A stretch of DNA of 64,000 nt, from the NCBI GenBank assembly GCA_947044365.1, contig OX345638.1:5468201-5532200 (forward strand), given 5' to 3'. Below the pieces are notes generated by a model. The model had not been told where the DNA came from and ran no database searches. It saw only the letters and a list, made by a program, of their open reading frames with translations. The translations under genes and the position numbers were made by a program. Shown here one piece after another: positions 49,388 to 60,943 of this stretch (position 1 is its first letter; each line of letters begins with the position of its first letter). The DNA comes from Petrosia ficiformis (lineage: Eukaryota; Porifera; Demospongiae; Haplosclerida; Petrosiidae).

Positions 49388-51267
49388 TGTGTTTCTTTGC
49401 CACAGAATGATACTCGCGTGCGCATTTTAATTTTAAATCTAATTAATTTTTATGAGCAAAGGTTTTTATATTTAATTTTATTCACAATTTCTTACATGTT
49501 ATTCAGACTTATTCTAGGAATTGTATCATGGAATTCAAAGTGATCTCAGATGTCAAACCAACGAATTGGTTTTAACAGACAACAATTCATGGAAATTACA
49601 TTCATAATTTCTAAGAAGAGTATGATTTTTGTTGTCCTTTTAAGTGAATTAATTTTCAATATTACTGGCAGTATAACAAATCATGAGTACAGGAAGACAA
49701 TGATTATAATTTTAGTATAGTTTTCCGAGAATATTGGCATAAGGTGCAAGGCACTGTCATAATCATTTTCCAGTAATAATAATTATACATAATAGCTATC
49801 TGCATAATTATGTAGAATTCAACTCAAATTCCATTTTAAAAAGTAAAATAATATTACAGTTGTCTTTAAATTGCTATGTATAGTTCAGGTTACATAAATT
49901 ACAAATAATTGTATATAAGTATATATTCAGTATTAATTAACATGGACACATAAATAAGTCTCATTAAACTAACAATAAAATTTAAATTGAATCTGCTGCA
50001 AAAAAAACATTATTGTCAAAATAGTAATGAAAAAGCAAACTAAGCCCAATGGCAAACTAAAGATAATGTGCGGCACATAATAGCATTATTCTACTTATTT
50101 TTATACTTATTATTATTGCTATTAGAGCTGTAATAGGTAAAATACATGTGCTGTGTATCGTGTGAGAAAATTAGCTAGAAATCAAAGGTATGAACTGTGA
50201 CGAAGAATGAGATGTGAGCTTCATATGCAATATAAGCAGTTTACTGTTTGAATAAAGTTGTTGTTTATGCTGAATTACCGAAGCATTACATAGAACATCA
50301 ATTTCACTATTTGAGATATAGATTTTGTTTAAGATAATTATATTCATTGACAATACAATATCGAATTCTTTTGTTGGTTCCTTAGCAGCAGAATAGATAG
50401 TGTACAATGTAATTAATGCATGAAGGGATAGAATAAACAGTATGTATTGTGAAGGATTATTTATTTTATGATAGAATATGATAGAATATGATAGCAGGAG
50501 CAGTGGTCCAATGGTTTGTAAGACTTAATGAAACTTTGATTGATGGGTGCTGATTCTGTAGAGGATTATTATGCATGCAGTAGATTGAGTACGTTATACT
50601 GCTGCTTGTTTTAACTCACTAGGCTAATATATTTGTATTGCAACCAGTTAAGAATAACATCTGAATAGAAGCAACTACAAAGAAATACCTATGTTTCTTG
50701 GAATTGATGAATACTTAAGGAGCTGTTATACAGTTCTGTGTAATAAGCAAGTACAAAGAAATATCAATATGGCTCTTGGAAGTCATGAATATTCAAGTGA
50801 CAATAGTGTAATGAAGCAATTACAATTATGATTCTTGGAATTGATGAATACATAAGGAATTATTGTAAAGTTATGTATAATGAAGCAAGTGCAAAAATAG
50901 ACCAAACATTTTCTTGGAAATCATGAATAAAAAAGTCACATACCAGTGAAACCATATAAAATGATTTTTTACATAAAATTTAATGCTATGGTTTCATGTA
51001 GTGCCTTATCTAATTGAGATCTTTATTTATGCTACATTGTAATGTTCAATGTAACGTAATGAGTTCCCATTTTAGTATATAGGTAATTGAAATGGGATCA
51101 GGCGACTAGTATATGAAAATGTGACTTGTTCAATGTCCTGTGATGTTATATAATAGCAATTTTTATTTAAAAAGATGTACACAATCACAATAATAATACA
51201 CAAATAAAGTTTCTAACATCAGCATAAAGTTTATTATAATAATTATGATCAGTTGGCAAAATACATT
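49388..51267. other. Intergenic, no gene seen
   Basis: AT-rich. Weak periodic TTCTTGGAA(T/G)TGATGAATA words at 50695-50940 suggest an old ~110-bp tandem repeat. No exon supported. Confidence 0.45.
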
Positions 51268-52336
51268 CTACAGTATCGCACAGCAGGAATGCTTCTTTGA
51301 ATTTTCTGCTCCTGGTGGCTTGTTCGACGTTTGTTGTTTTCTAGTCTCGTATTCCTCATATTTGGTTTCACTAGTGTTCTGGACCATTGCGTCGACACGA
51401 TGAATCAAGGGTTGCGAGCCTTTTACTATCTGTTCACAGTGCTTCCAAAATTGGGGAACCCAATCTGATATACCGTAGAATTGCTTTGCATTAGGTACTC
51501 TACGAGAAACTGTGTGATAACCAGCTGGAAAGACTGCTATTTCTGATCCTTTGTCCAAACTAACTTCACTCTTGGCTAAAGCTCTTACAATGACATTCTT
51601 AAAATTATCAATACGTGATTGAAACCACCGCGATTCCATTTCCTCTGTTTCACATTCAGGTGGAGGTAATACTCGATTAGCCTGTGTTAAAACAAACACT
51701 GCATTTTTCCAGATGTTGGGAGTGAAGGCTTCTGTTATATGACGAATGGCTATCTCTTCTGACTGCTCAAATCGCTCACGATTCATCAGTGTACAGTACA
51801 TCACCAAGTCTAGATGGTCGCATTCTCCTTGTAGAGCACTTTTCAGATTTGTAATGACAACAGAATCATCCTCTATTATGTCTTGAAGACCCGGAGCTTC
51901 CCAAACTACATATGTTACATCACTAACAGTGAAATCATATCTGCTAACTTCTCTAGTAATATCTTTTGTGTTCTGCCCTTCTCTTGCAACCTTCTCACTA
52001 GCAATGGCATTTATTAATGCTGATTTACCAACTCTGGTCTTCCCTATCACTAAAATATGAACTGAATCATCATTTGATTTTGCTATTATCTCCTGAGATA
52101 AAATAGTAATGAACATGAGACTCAATAGTAATGACAACAAAGTATACCTGATGCTGTGTAATCTCTTGTTGAAATATATCTACAGTAATAAATAACTAAT
52201 AATGATGTAAATTATTATTAACTGCTATAAATATAACGATTATATTTCATTCACAACAAGTGTTAAATGTCTGTTTTTCAGCTGTTTTATGAAACTTAAT
52301 TGCTGAACTTACGATGAAGTTTTCGTTCTTGTTCAT
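51268..52336 (-). CDS. AIG1-type GTPase, WEAPG subfamily, CaaX C-terminus CAIL
   Basis: Transcription order: 52336-52313 (MNKNENFI, perfect GTAAGT donor), then 52092-51268; 282 residues. The 24-nt leader matches the paralogues. G1 GKTRVGKSA, G3 WEAPGLQD, G4 TQANRV, domain end FYGISDWVPQFW. The tail is a short polar linker ending KKHSCCAIL-stop. CAIL is a canonical prenylation box (Leu at the end favours geranylgeranyl transfer) with a neighbouring Cys and a basic run. An alternative unspliced start at 52140 would add a hydrophobic leader (MLSLLLSLMFITILS), which is really the translated intron end. Confidence 0.8.
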
Positions 52337-52568
52337 TAGTTTAATGATAAAGAATTTGGTTAATAAAATTAAACATGCCCATTATTCATGATAATGTTTT
52401 GTTATAGTTATAGAGCAATTAAATTAAGTTAGTGTACTGATAGATTTACAGACAGGTGCTATATAATATATTGTTACATATAAATAGGGACATATCTGCC
52501 TCATGACAATTATAACAAGCTTTGAGTTTCAGTCAATAATTATAATATATACATTGATCATACGAGCT

Positions 52569-53608
52569 TTATAAAAAAAAACAAGAAGCCAATGCCTCCT
52601 TGAATTCTGTCTTAAACGCATCGAGATCTGCAACTACCATATATCACTTCAGCTATATTCTTATGATATAATACCTGAAATATGCAATACCTGAATGACT
52701 TTCTTTAGTTATGAGTTCTCCTTCATCTGAGCTTTCATTTCTACACCTATCTGATTCATTCCTTTCGAAGGTTTCCAAAGGATTCTCCCTAAACTCTGTT
52801 GCAGTTGTATTTACTGCCTCTTCGTGGTCGTTCTTCTTAACGTTGTCTGCATTCAGTTCCTTTCCAGAAGAATATAGACCTCTATTACACTCTTGTAAAA
52901 ACTGTGGAATCCAATCTGCTCTGCCATAAAATTCCCTTGCATCTTTCATTCGCTCTGAAACTGTATGATAACCAGCTGGAATGACTGCTACTTCTGAAGC
53001 TACATCAGAACTAACTCCACTCTTCATCAATGCTTCTTCTGTGACAGCTTTAAACTCGAGTATGCGATTCTCAAACCATTTAACATCCTCTTCGTCTGCA
53101 TCATTTCCTCCTGGTGGTAAAACGCGATTTGCAAACGTTAAAGCAAACACTGCATTCTTCCAGATGTTGGGAGTGAAAACTTCTGTTATATGACGAATAG
53201 CTATCTCTTCTGACTGCTCAAATCGCTCACGATTCATATGTGTACAATAGATCACCAGATCTAGACGGTCACATTCTCTTTGTAGAGCACTTTTCAGATT
53301 TGTAATGACAACAGAATCATCTTCTATTACGTCTTGAAGACCAGGAGCTTCCCAAACAACGTATTTTACATCTCCAACAGTGAAATCATATCTGCCAACC
53401 TCTCTAGTAATATCTATTGTGCTCTGCCCTTCTCTTGCAACCTTCTCACCAGCAATGGCATTTATTAGTGCTGATTTTCCTACTCTTGTCTTTCCTATCA
53501 CTAGAATATGAACCAGTTCTTCATTCTAGTGGAGTATATGCATTATATACAACATTATAATTATATTTTTTGACAAGATCTTATTACAAATTGTACCTTT
53601 GTTGCCAT
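52569..53608 (-). CDS. AIG1-type GTPase, WEAPG subfamily, possible CaaX C-terminus CFFL
   Basis: Transcription order: 53608-53597 (MATK), 53525-52691, then probably 52627-52569; 301 residues with phases 0 and 1. G1 GKTRVGKSA, G3 WEAPGLQD, G4 TFANRV, domain end FYGRADWIPQFL. A ~75-residue acidic, Ser/Asn-rich linker follows. The proposed last exon gives DLDAFKTEFKEALASCFFL-stop, whose final CFFL fits a CaaX box like the CAIL of its neighbour. The acceptor (GTTGCAG) has a weak pyrimidine tract; without it the frame runs on to YYIIRI-stop at 52653. G domain certain, C-terminus less so. Confidence 0.75.
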
Positions 53609-53804
53609 TACAGCTGTCAAGATTATAGTTGTAGTAACAGTAAACAAGTTTAATTTATATTTTCATAGTAAATTATAATCATTAATTAATAGAACAATAA
53701 TCATTGATTCAGGGAAGAGCATCATGAATTTAGTTTAATTTGCACTGTATGAGATGTAAACAATGAATAACTATTATAGTTTTCAAAGTTTCCATTTCAG
53801 TCTA

Positions 53805-53850
53805 TTAAAATTTTCTCTTCATAGTGTTGCCAAAATTGCTGAACACATGA
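53805..53850 (-). pseudogene. Tiny GTPase remnant
   Basis: Minus strand reads VQQFWQHYEEKI, matching the FWQLYEEKSNK end of the G domain at 37293. Flanks do not match. A residual scrap of another copy. Confidence 0.5.
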
Positions 53851-54349
53851 AATTTTAAATAATAAAATTATAAATGTGGTTTTTATTTTGGTAAGCTGCT
53901 TCGCGATTAATTCGATAAAAGCTATATAATTAATAATAGTACAACACATTTTATAACATAGCCATGTTTGTAGAATTATGATTATTATTGATTTTAACTT
54001 TATTCAAAATGTCTAAGAATTATATAATTTTTTACTTTATTACATACATGGAGGCTTAGCATAATTCTAAGTAAGTCATTTGTTTGTTCATGCATTGACT
54101 TCACTTAAGATAACAAGAGGTTTATATTCATGTTCATTGTGACACTCAAGAAGACAAACGGAGATAGTCAATAATATATAATTATGACACATTTACACTA
54201 ATGAATCCATGATGAAATTAAATAGTGCAGGAAATGAATAATGGTTAGAGCAACACAAAATAACTTCATTAAATTTCTCAAATCATGATATAATGAATTT
54301 CGATTAACTATTAACTATGTAAAATATAATAAATATCATGCATTTTATT

Positions 54350-55870
54350 GTTTTTTAATGATTCATAGTGTTGTATTAAAATATCATAAGGTCATATTGT
54401 CACTCCATAATATTGCAGGTGTACAAATTGTTATGCTATAAAATAATTAAATTTGCATGCTGAAAAACAGTATTGAATCTGTGACATGGTACTGAGTATC
54501 AAAAGTGTTGCTACACATCTGATTATTATGATTCAATAATGTTTTCAGCCACGATAATTCATTTGTTCTTGGAGTTATTACATTCAGCAAGAAGCCATCA
54601 TGATTCATTACCTGTAGAGTTGAATTCCAGGAATAATAATCTATCATATAATATTATTGGTTCTTGGAAATGTAATTAGCAAATTCATTATGATTTGATT
54701 TTCATTCTAAGAACATCTTTAATTATTTGATATTCATTATTTCATGGAATCCCATTGAGTATTAATCACTATACACTAGCTATAGAATTTTGTCTTAAGG
54801 AATAATACAACTATATTTAATTATTATAATAAATATAATGATTCTGTGTAATGCTGTTCTTGGGATTAACAATAAGTGCTATATAGTAAACTTGCTTTAG
54901 TATTATTGATTCAATCTCGTGTTGCAGAATTTAAAGATATAATTGAAAGAGCTTTAATTAAGAGTGGAGTTAGTTCTGATGATGCTTCAGAAGTACCAGT
55001 CATACCAGTTGGTTATCATACAGCTTCTCGAAGAATACCAAATGCAAGGGATTTCTATGGTATTACAGATTGGGTTCAGCTATTTTGGCAACTCTATGAA
55101 GAGAAAAGCAACAAAGCATATTAATTTATTTTAATTATCATTTCTATTAATTTACTTCTCGGCAGTAGGCTGAAACAAAGAAAGATAAGCATGCATGCAA
55201 GAGGTATGTTGTTTAGTCTATATTCGACTGATGATCAGTGCTTTTTAATTAAAGGAAGTTAATGTAATACATGTGGGAAATGGAGGTCAGGATGAAACTC
55301 AATGCTGCAGACCAGGTTGAAACTAATTTTACTCTACTATTGCAGTTTTAGTACTTTGTGCTGTCTTTACAAACTTTACTTAGAATTTTTAAGAAATTTA
55401 TATTTAACTGCAGTTTACTGTTTCATAGTTATAGCCAGTGATTATATTTTAGATTCTGAAATATAATCCCTCCATTATATAATTTTATAAACTACTATTA
55501 TTTTAATCTCTCTATTAATAACCCATTTTGTGTTTAACTCTAGATCTATAATTATGTTCTCATATAATCCTTTGATATTCATAATAAGAAAGATAACATT
55601 CATTATTATGTAGTCAGCATGAAGAAATTTTGCAGCAACAAACAAAACTATACCTATAGTTCTTGGAAATTACTATAATTATTAGAGTGGTTGATTTTTT
55701 TCTTGGAAATAATTTTAGTGGTATTCATGGAAACTTAGTAGTGAATATTGTTATTATAATTATACAATAGAAGAAAAACATTATTATATCTGCTCTAACT
55801 TCACATTACCTTGCGGTATTATATCGCTTAGTTGACACTTATATGCAGAATCATATCATTGCATCACTTA
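54350..55870 (-). repeat. Inverted, internally deleted copy of 36525-39010
   Basis: See 36525-39010. The junction where about 800 bp were lost is near 54870-54912 (GTGTAATGCTGTTCTTGGGA followed by GTTTGATTC-like sequence). Divergence is modest, so the event is not ancient. Confidence 0.8.
54912..55260 (+). pseudogene. 5'-truncated GTPase pseudogene
   Basis: Plus strand encodes only the last third of the G domain (QSRVAEFKDIIERALIKSGV ... FYGITDWVQLFWQLYEEKSNK), about 95% like the gene at 37041. The P-loop half is deleted. The donor after SNK has changed from AAG|GTATAA to AAAGCATA, and the next exon lost its second half. No promoter-side sequence remains. Confidence 0.85.
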
Positions 55871-56195
55871 AATCTTTTCCTTCATGAGCAAGATTATTTC
55901 CAAAAATAGCATTTATAATGGAAGTTATGTCTTGCATTTCTTTAGGATACAATTGAATAGGTATGTCAAGCATATATAGTTGTTGATACTTGATTTTATT
56001 CATCATTAATAATTATTTTGTTAAATTGAGCTTTCTCGAAAAAACATTAATAGTGCTAGTCTTCAAGTCCAAGAATTAGAATTAAAAACTATCAACGTTT
56101 GTCCAAGAAAACGCAATTCACAAATTCATTATTAATTGACGATTGAAATCAAAAATTTCCAAGTATGATCAAATGTGTTTCTGAAATATTTGAAT
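55862..56195 (-). pseudogene. Decayed fragments of the 39670 gene's P-loop region and its upstream DNA
   Basis: 55862-55925 matches 40970-41030 (P-loop region; ATCTTTTCCTTCATGAGCAA), then the sequence jumps to a copy of 41525-41590 and of the inverted repeat 42618-42830. A remnant of a direct duplication with large deletions. Confidence 0.65.
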
Positions 56196-56370
56196 ACGCA
56201 CTCATAAATCACTCTTATTTTTGTTGGAACTTTAATACAATTACATCAAAAATTACATAAAACTGATACATGTATCCACAGCTAAAGGAACAAATTTCAC
56301 TATTGATTGGGGCCTTAATTTAAAAAAAAAAATGAAACATGTAATGTACACTCTAGACTATGTGAATTAT

Positions 56371-56385
56371 ATATGTATATATATA

Positions 56386-56428
<43 letters not shown>

Positions 56429-56460
56429 ATAATTATATATTACATATAATTATATATATC
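56371..56460. repeat. (AT)n microsatellite
   Basis: Nearly pure AT dinucleotides. Smaller ones at 57738-57765 and 59140-59195. Confidence 0.9.
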
Positions 56461-56465
56461 TCGAT

Positions 56466-56770
56466 ATGGTGAAACATCAAAGTAAACCACAGGATTATAA
56501 ATCAGATATAGCATCTTGTGGTCAGATATAAAACCTGCCGTTGAAACAGACTACAAGAAAACAACGCTTACCTTCTCCAAAGTGCTGACAAAAAGGAAGG
56601 AGAAACATCAGACATCAACAAAGGTTTTGTCTTTCGTGAAATATATTAATTATAACACGCCTACTCGTGCTATATCAGATTTACATAATCACCTCGCCCT
56701 CGGGCCTACGGTCCTCATGCTTGGTGATTATAAATCTGATATAGCACTCGTAGGCGTGTTATAACATATA
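56466..56770. mobile_element. Dispersed hairpin repeat, copy 2
   Basis: Related to 29550-29860. Its right half (56651-56763) is a ~50-bp-arm palindrome, TTATAACACGCCTACTCGTG ... complement, around CTCGCCCTCGGGCCTACGG. It may be the 3' end of a larger element whose coding remnant is at 57010-57415. Confidence 0.7.
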
Positions 56771-57009
56771 CTTATACCATGATGCAGCCACGCTTCAAAG
56801 AAAAAAACTGGGGTATAAAACTGATATACTCCCTAGGGTTGTATATAACCCTTTGATGTTTAATATACTCCCTGCCTGTGGTTAACACCCTTCAATTCAG
56901 TTGAATGATAGTGACCAACTTGCATATACAATAATAAAGAAATGTTAATTGAGTGAACGAGTAAAATGATAGGTTAAATACACTGATTTAAATTGCATAT
57001 CAAATCCTG

Positions 57010-57415
57010 CAGTCAATTTGAAGGTTATGTATCTTCTGGTTGGTCACTTGAATAAGGAGTGGCATATGGAGGTCGATAATAACAGCAAAATCATGCTGGA
57101 AATCATATCAGTATATTGAGTTTCATTTATAAACACACAAAGTCACTTGTCGAGAACTTCCTTGAAGCAAGTGTGGGATAGAATGTCTTCAGGACACATC
57201 TCATTCGGATTTCTACTGTTATAGTCTTCATACCACTCTTTCAGATTCTTAATGGCCCATTTACTAGACTTTTCGGTGTTTGGCACACTTGGCTTGGACA
57301 TGGCGGTTAGCTGGTCTTCAGAAATAGTTTTGAATCGGCCCTTTCGCGACAGTGAAAGTCTTCGTTTCTTCAATCGAACTGGATTAGGATCCTCGTTTTC
57401 TTTTTCACTAGACAT
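57010..57415 (-). pseudogene. Crypton-like/QRICH1-ZMYM-type N-terminal fragment with TGA for Trp
   Basis: ATG at 57415 is in good context (CAGCCATGTC). The frame reads MSSEKENEDPNPV..., RFKTISEDQLTAMSKPSVPN, KWAIKNLKEWYEDYN, MCPEDILSHTCFKEVLDK, then TGA at 57143, then continues in frame LCVFINET. The family has W at that point (DKWLCVFVNET), so a TGG-to-TGA nonsense change is likely; further on the frame is lost. It is the same domain class as 32150-32674 but a different subfamily. An upstream open extension to 57619 comes from a local ~144-bp duplication. Confidence 0.7.
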
Positions 57416-57612
57416 GGCTGAAGTGAAACGTGTGCATGTGGAGTGGACAGTTCTGCGTATGTGCACTAAAAATACACTTGTGCTGTCGTCGGACAGTGAA
57501 GTCTTCGTTTCTTCAATGGAACTGAATTCAGTTTTCTTCTTCACTAGACATAGCTGGCTGAACAGTGAAACGTGCACACGAAAGTGTGTGGAACTGGCAC
57601 AGGTACAGTGTG
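57345..57612. repeat. ~144-bp tandem duplication at the fragment's 5' end
   Basis: AGTCTTCGTTTCTTCAAT and TTCACTAGACAT each occur twice at matching distance. It duplicates the start region of the Crypton-like frame, which explains its spurious N-terminal extension. Confidence 0.7.
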
Positions 57613-57631
57613 GCTCCATTATGGAATAAAT

Positions 57632-57736
57632 CTATTATACCACCCCCACTCAGTGTATATCCCATTTATACTCACCGCGCCCTCGGGCTTGGTGAGTATA
57701 AATGTGATATACACCTCGCGGGTATGGTATAACATA
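57632..57736. repeat. CGCCCTCGGGC hairpin, copy
   Basis: Inverted repeat TTTATACTCACCGCGCCC / GGGCTTGGTGAGTATAAATG with outer TATACCAC...GTGGTATAA-like arms. It is the same family as 35165 and 56651, here beside the Crypton-like 5' end. Confidence 0.7.
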
Positions 57737-57739
57737 TAC

Positions 57740-57773
<34 letters not shown>

Positions 57774-57784
57774 ATAGTATGATG

Positions 57785-58085
57785 GTGATACTATCGCTTT
57801 GATGTCGTGAGGTCTATACGTACAAACCTAAGAGGAGGTCTATAATTTTTAATATAGACCTGTCTAACCACTCTGTGTATACAAAGCAGGAGATGTCACC
57901 ATCATACAATATATTGTATGTAGTATTCTAATAGGTCCTATATACTGAATATAGGACCCTCGTTCTGTGACCTCAGATGTGATATAGCCCTAATAGTATA
58001 GCCCTAACAGTCTTGGGCTATATCACATCCTCGAACACAAAACTTAGGACCTATATTTTGTATATATCTATTAGCATACTATATA
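57785..58085. repeat. Chain-of-hairpins repeat, copy 2
   Basis: Same three dyads in the same order as 42001-42275, with small indels. Confidence 0.8.
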
Positions 58086-58469
58086 ATAGACATACTGTAA
58101 ACCCTTAAATAGAAGCCGTATTTGAATAAAAGCTTGTCTTAAATAAACGCACTTAACACAGGTTCAATTGAAGCCTGGGCGTGGTTAAGAAGGTAATATA
58201 TATGTGTTCTGTGAATTCACACTACTACACTTTCAAACACTCGCCTTGCTGCTTTCCTGTACCTAACGAAGCACATTATGGGTATCAATGGCTTTCTTGG
58301 AATGTATTCTGTCTAAATAAGTGAGTTAAAAAGTCATTGCTGTTTAACTAAAATGCAGACGTTATATGGGCTAGTATAAAAGTGGGAGTTGCCAGTGGAA
58401 CTACGTTTTTTCAAGCACTCGCTTTCTGCTGATAGCCAAGCATAGATTTTACATAAATGGCTTTCTTAA

Positions 58470-58904
58470 CCCTTAGAAGACTGATGTCACATATATGTGA
58501 CATTTCACCCCTACGTGGTTCAAAGTGTGTTCCTAGCTTTACAAAGCTCTCCAAATGCTTGTAATTGGCATCAGGCACAGTGACCATGCCCACGCGCTCT
58601 GGTGGGCACCTGAGGCGTTTCCCTTGCTGTAAAACCTGAAAGCGCAGGTGTAGCTGGTGCCAACATGCAGTGGGTCATTTTGTTTGCCCCAGTTCCAGTC
58701 AAAAAAGGTAAAGCACTGCATTTAATTTTAGTCCTATGAAGCGCTTGGGGACTTTCGAGTCCCGGTAAGCAAGTTGGTAGAAGTAGTACTCCATGTCGGA
58801 AAAGGAGCCAAGTTTGGGGCAGAGAAAGTGAACGGTGGCCAAAATATATGCAATAGTGTTGGAAATGGGAAGAATTTTGAAAAACAAGTTCAGTCCTTTA
58901 AGGG
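58470..58904. mobile_element. piggyBac-like non-autonomous element, TTAA target
   Basis: Begins CCCTTAGAAG and ends CTTTAAGGG, flanked on both sides by TTAA (58466-58469, 58905-58908). This is the piggyBac hallmark. The interior has higher GC than its surroundings and overlapping minus-strand open frames (e.g. VTVPDANYKHLESFVKLGTH) that I cannot assign. Confidence 0.6.
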
Positions 58905-59261
58905 TTAAGAACTCTTCTTTCCATTAGAGTAAGTTAGTATTATAAAACATGAGAGTGATATATTAAGCACTCCGCCCACACATATGTTCAGGGTAATCAC
59001 ATTTTAGGCTAATAAACAAGAACGATCATATTAATTAAAGATGCTAAAGGGTTAATAAATGCTGGTCTCGCCAGTCTTAAATAGACGCCTACTCTGTTAA
59101 AAAATAGATGCCCAGGCTTCTATTTAATGATTTACAGTAATGTATATATAATTATATATATATATACACTGTATATATATATATATATATATATTTATTT
59201 ATTTATATTTATATCACGAACCTCCAATACACTTTTCGTGATAATTTCCTGTTCCTTCCAT

Positions 59262-59640
59262 TTTTTAGTGTTGATGCAATTCATAATCTTCTTTTCCTAA
59301 TTTCAAAAGGTCTGAGGATAGCTCAACACTTACGCCTTCAATCTCTAGTTGTTTCAGTAGAAGAGGATCTTCTAAGTCTTTGACAATGGAAGAGATGAAA
59401 AAGGGAAGAACAGCATAGATGAGAACAATACACTTCCTTTCTATGCTAACAATGATCAAGTGAGGAGGCCAAGTGAACGTTTTCGAATATCTTGTCCATT
59501 CGTAAGCACTTTTTTCTTCCCAGGTTGTCTCGAGCTTAACAGTGACATGAGGTAAACCAACAACACAACTTGGAGCAAGTTTGGGATGTTTCTCGAAAAT
59601 CTCGATAATAGCGATTGATGTAGAAATGCATCGTGACTTT
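59262..59640 (-). CDS. Unrecognised terminal exon or remnant
   Basis: Minus-strand frame open for about 125 codons to TAA. It contains GLPHVTVKLETTWEEKSAYE, a hydrophobic stretch CIVLIYAVLPFFISSIV, and ends KLGKEDYELHQH. Its composition is coding-like and it has no ATG at the start, so it would be a last exon with an acceptor near 59640. I do not recognise the family and found no upstream exon. Confidence 0.35.
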
Positions 59641-59699
59641 TCTCATACTTTTTTAGCCTGATTGTGTAATTTGCTACGCTACTGTCAGTTACTATCCCT

Positions 59700-60935
59700 C
59701 ATCATAAATTATATATATATAATTTATATCATATATTTTGGCTGAGAGAACTTTCAAGCTCCAACTTAACAAGAAGATTGGGTACAAGTTGGTATGAATC
59801 TGACTTGTCAGAACAGAGCAAATTTTGTATAAATTATATCCCTCCCACCTGTAATATAAGACCCATTATATTCCCCAGGAAAGAGCAGTGCTTTCCTGAA
59901 ACCTCAAACGTCCCTTGGGCTATCCCCTCGGGACTTACTTGGCCTCACTCAAGCACTGTTCTTTCCGAAGGTTTTGATATAGCTTTATAGTAAGTGAAAG
60001 TAATGCATTTTCAGAAGCAGCCAATACTCTGCAAATGTCACTGTGATGAGATACCAAAACATCACTTGCTCCTGGTTTGGAATATATGCAACTGCCTTTC
60101 ATACTACATTCAGGATTATTATAGAGCCCCGCCCTAGAAGATTAGGTGACCTACAAAGAAATGTAATTTAACAGATATGATGAACTTTCACAACAGTTTA
60201 CTCACCATAGGACGAAGTATCAGTATTGTCTATTACAAACTGAATTGAAAAAGTTGCGTGGAGGCAGAGGGTCAGGAATGAAAGATCATACGTTCCGACC
60301 TGTATGGCTTTGGGTGGGGCTGGAATTACGAGCGTGCACACGTGGCTGTATTATAATACACTAATACCGTTGGTAGACTAAATCTTTTGGTGTGACTCTC
60401 CATTGTAACTGTTACTGAGTTGGAGGTACCTGTTATCATATGTTTGTCCCACTATTTGGTGTAGGATTTGAAAATAATATTTAAAAACAAATTTCCCATA
60501 CATGGGCCATCATTTTAAATCAATGACGGTGAATCTAAGGGTTAATTAATAATTAAAGAAGTTGAGCATATATTTTCATAGTGTAATAATGTAGTAATAT
60601 GGAACTATTGTTTGTATAGTATAGTTGTCTCTCTTTTGACAATCTCTATTGTGATCATGTTTTAATTACATGTCTGATGGTGACACCAATTTATGTTCTG
60701 TGTACTGCTATAAATACTCTGAACTTATCATTTTTTTAAATAGACTTTTTATTGATTACTGCTATTGACTGTTAGTGACCTTGTTACAATAGTATAATCA
60801 TTAATAGAAACCCAGATCAATAATAATATTATTTATTTTTATTACAGTTTTTAGTTACTATCAATATTAGTAGCAACAGACAACTTTATTCATAAAGATT
60901 AGTATCATTTATTTACAAAATAAAGATTAATAGGT
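59700..60935. other. Intergenic, no gene seen
   Basis: AT-rich with some moderate-GC stretches (59860-60350). No supported exon or repeat. Confidence 0.45.
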
Positions 60936-60943
60936 AATACTAT

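Noticed and set aside
52093..52140. Signal peptide MLSLLLSLMFITILS on the 51268 GTPase
   Set aside because: It is the translated 3' part of an intron; paralogues have an 8-codon leader exon and a matching one is at 52336-52313.
35274..53608. Firm claim of XTP specificity for the GTPases
   Set aside because: Toc34-type GTPases have a similar loss of TKxD and still bind GTP, so the motif alone cannot decide.
57416..57619. N-terminal extension of the Crypton-like frame
   Set aside because: Produced by a local tandem duplication; the well-contexted ATG is at 57415.
58411..58887. piggyBac transposase in the TTAA element
   Set aside because: The overlapping short frames show no DDD-type or C-terminal Cys-rich motif; only the ends support piggyBac.
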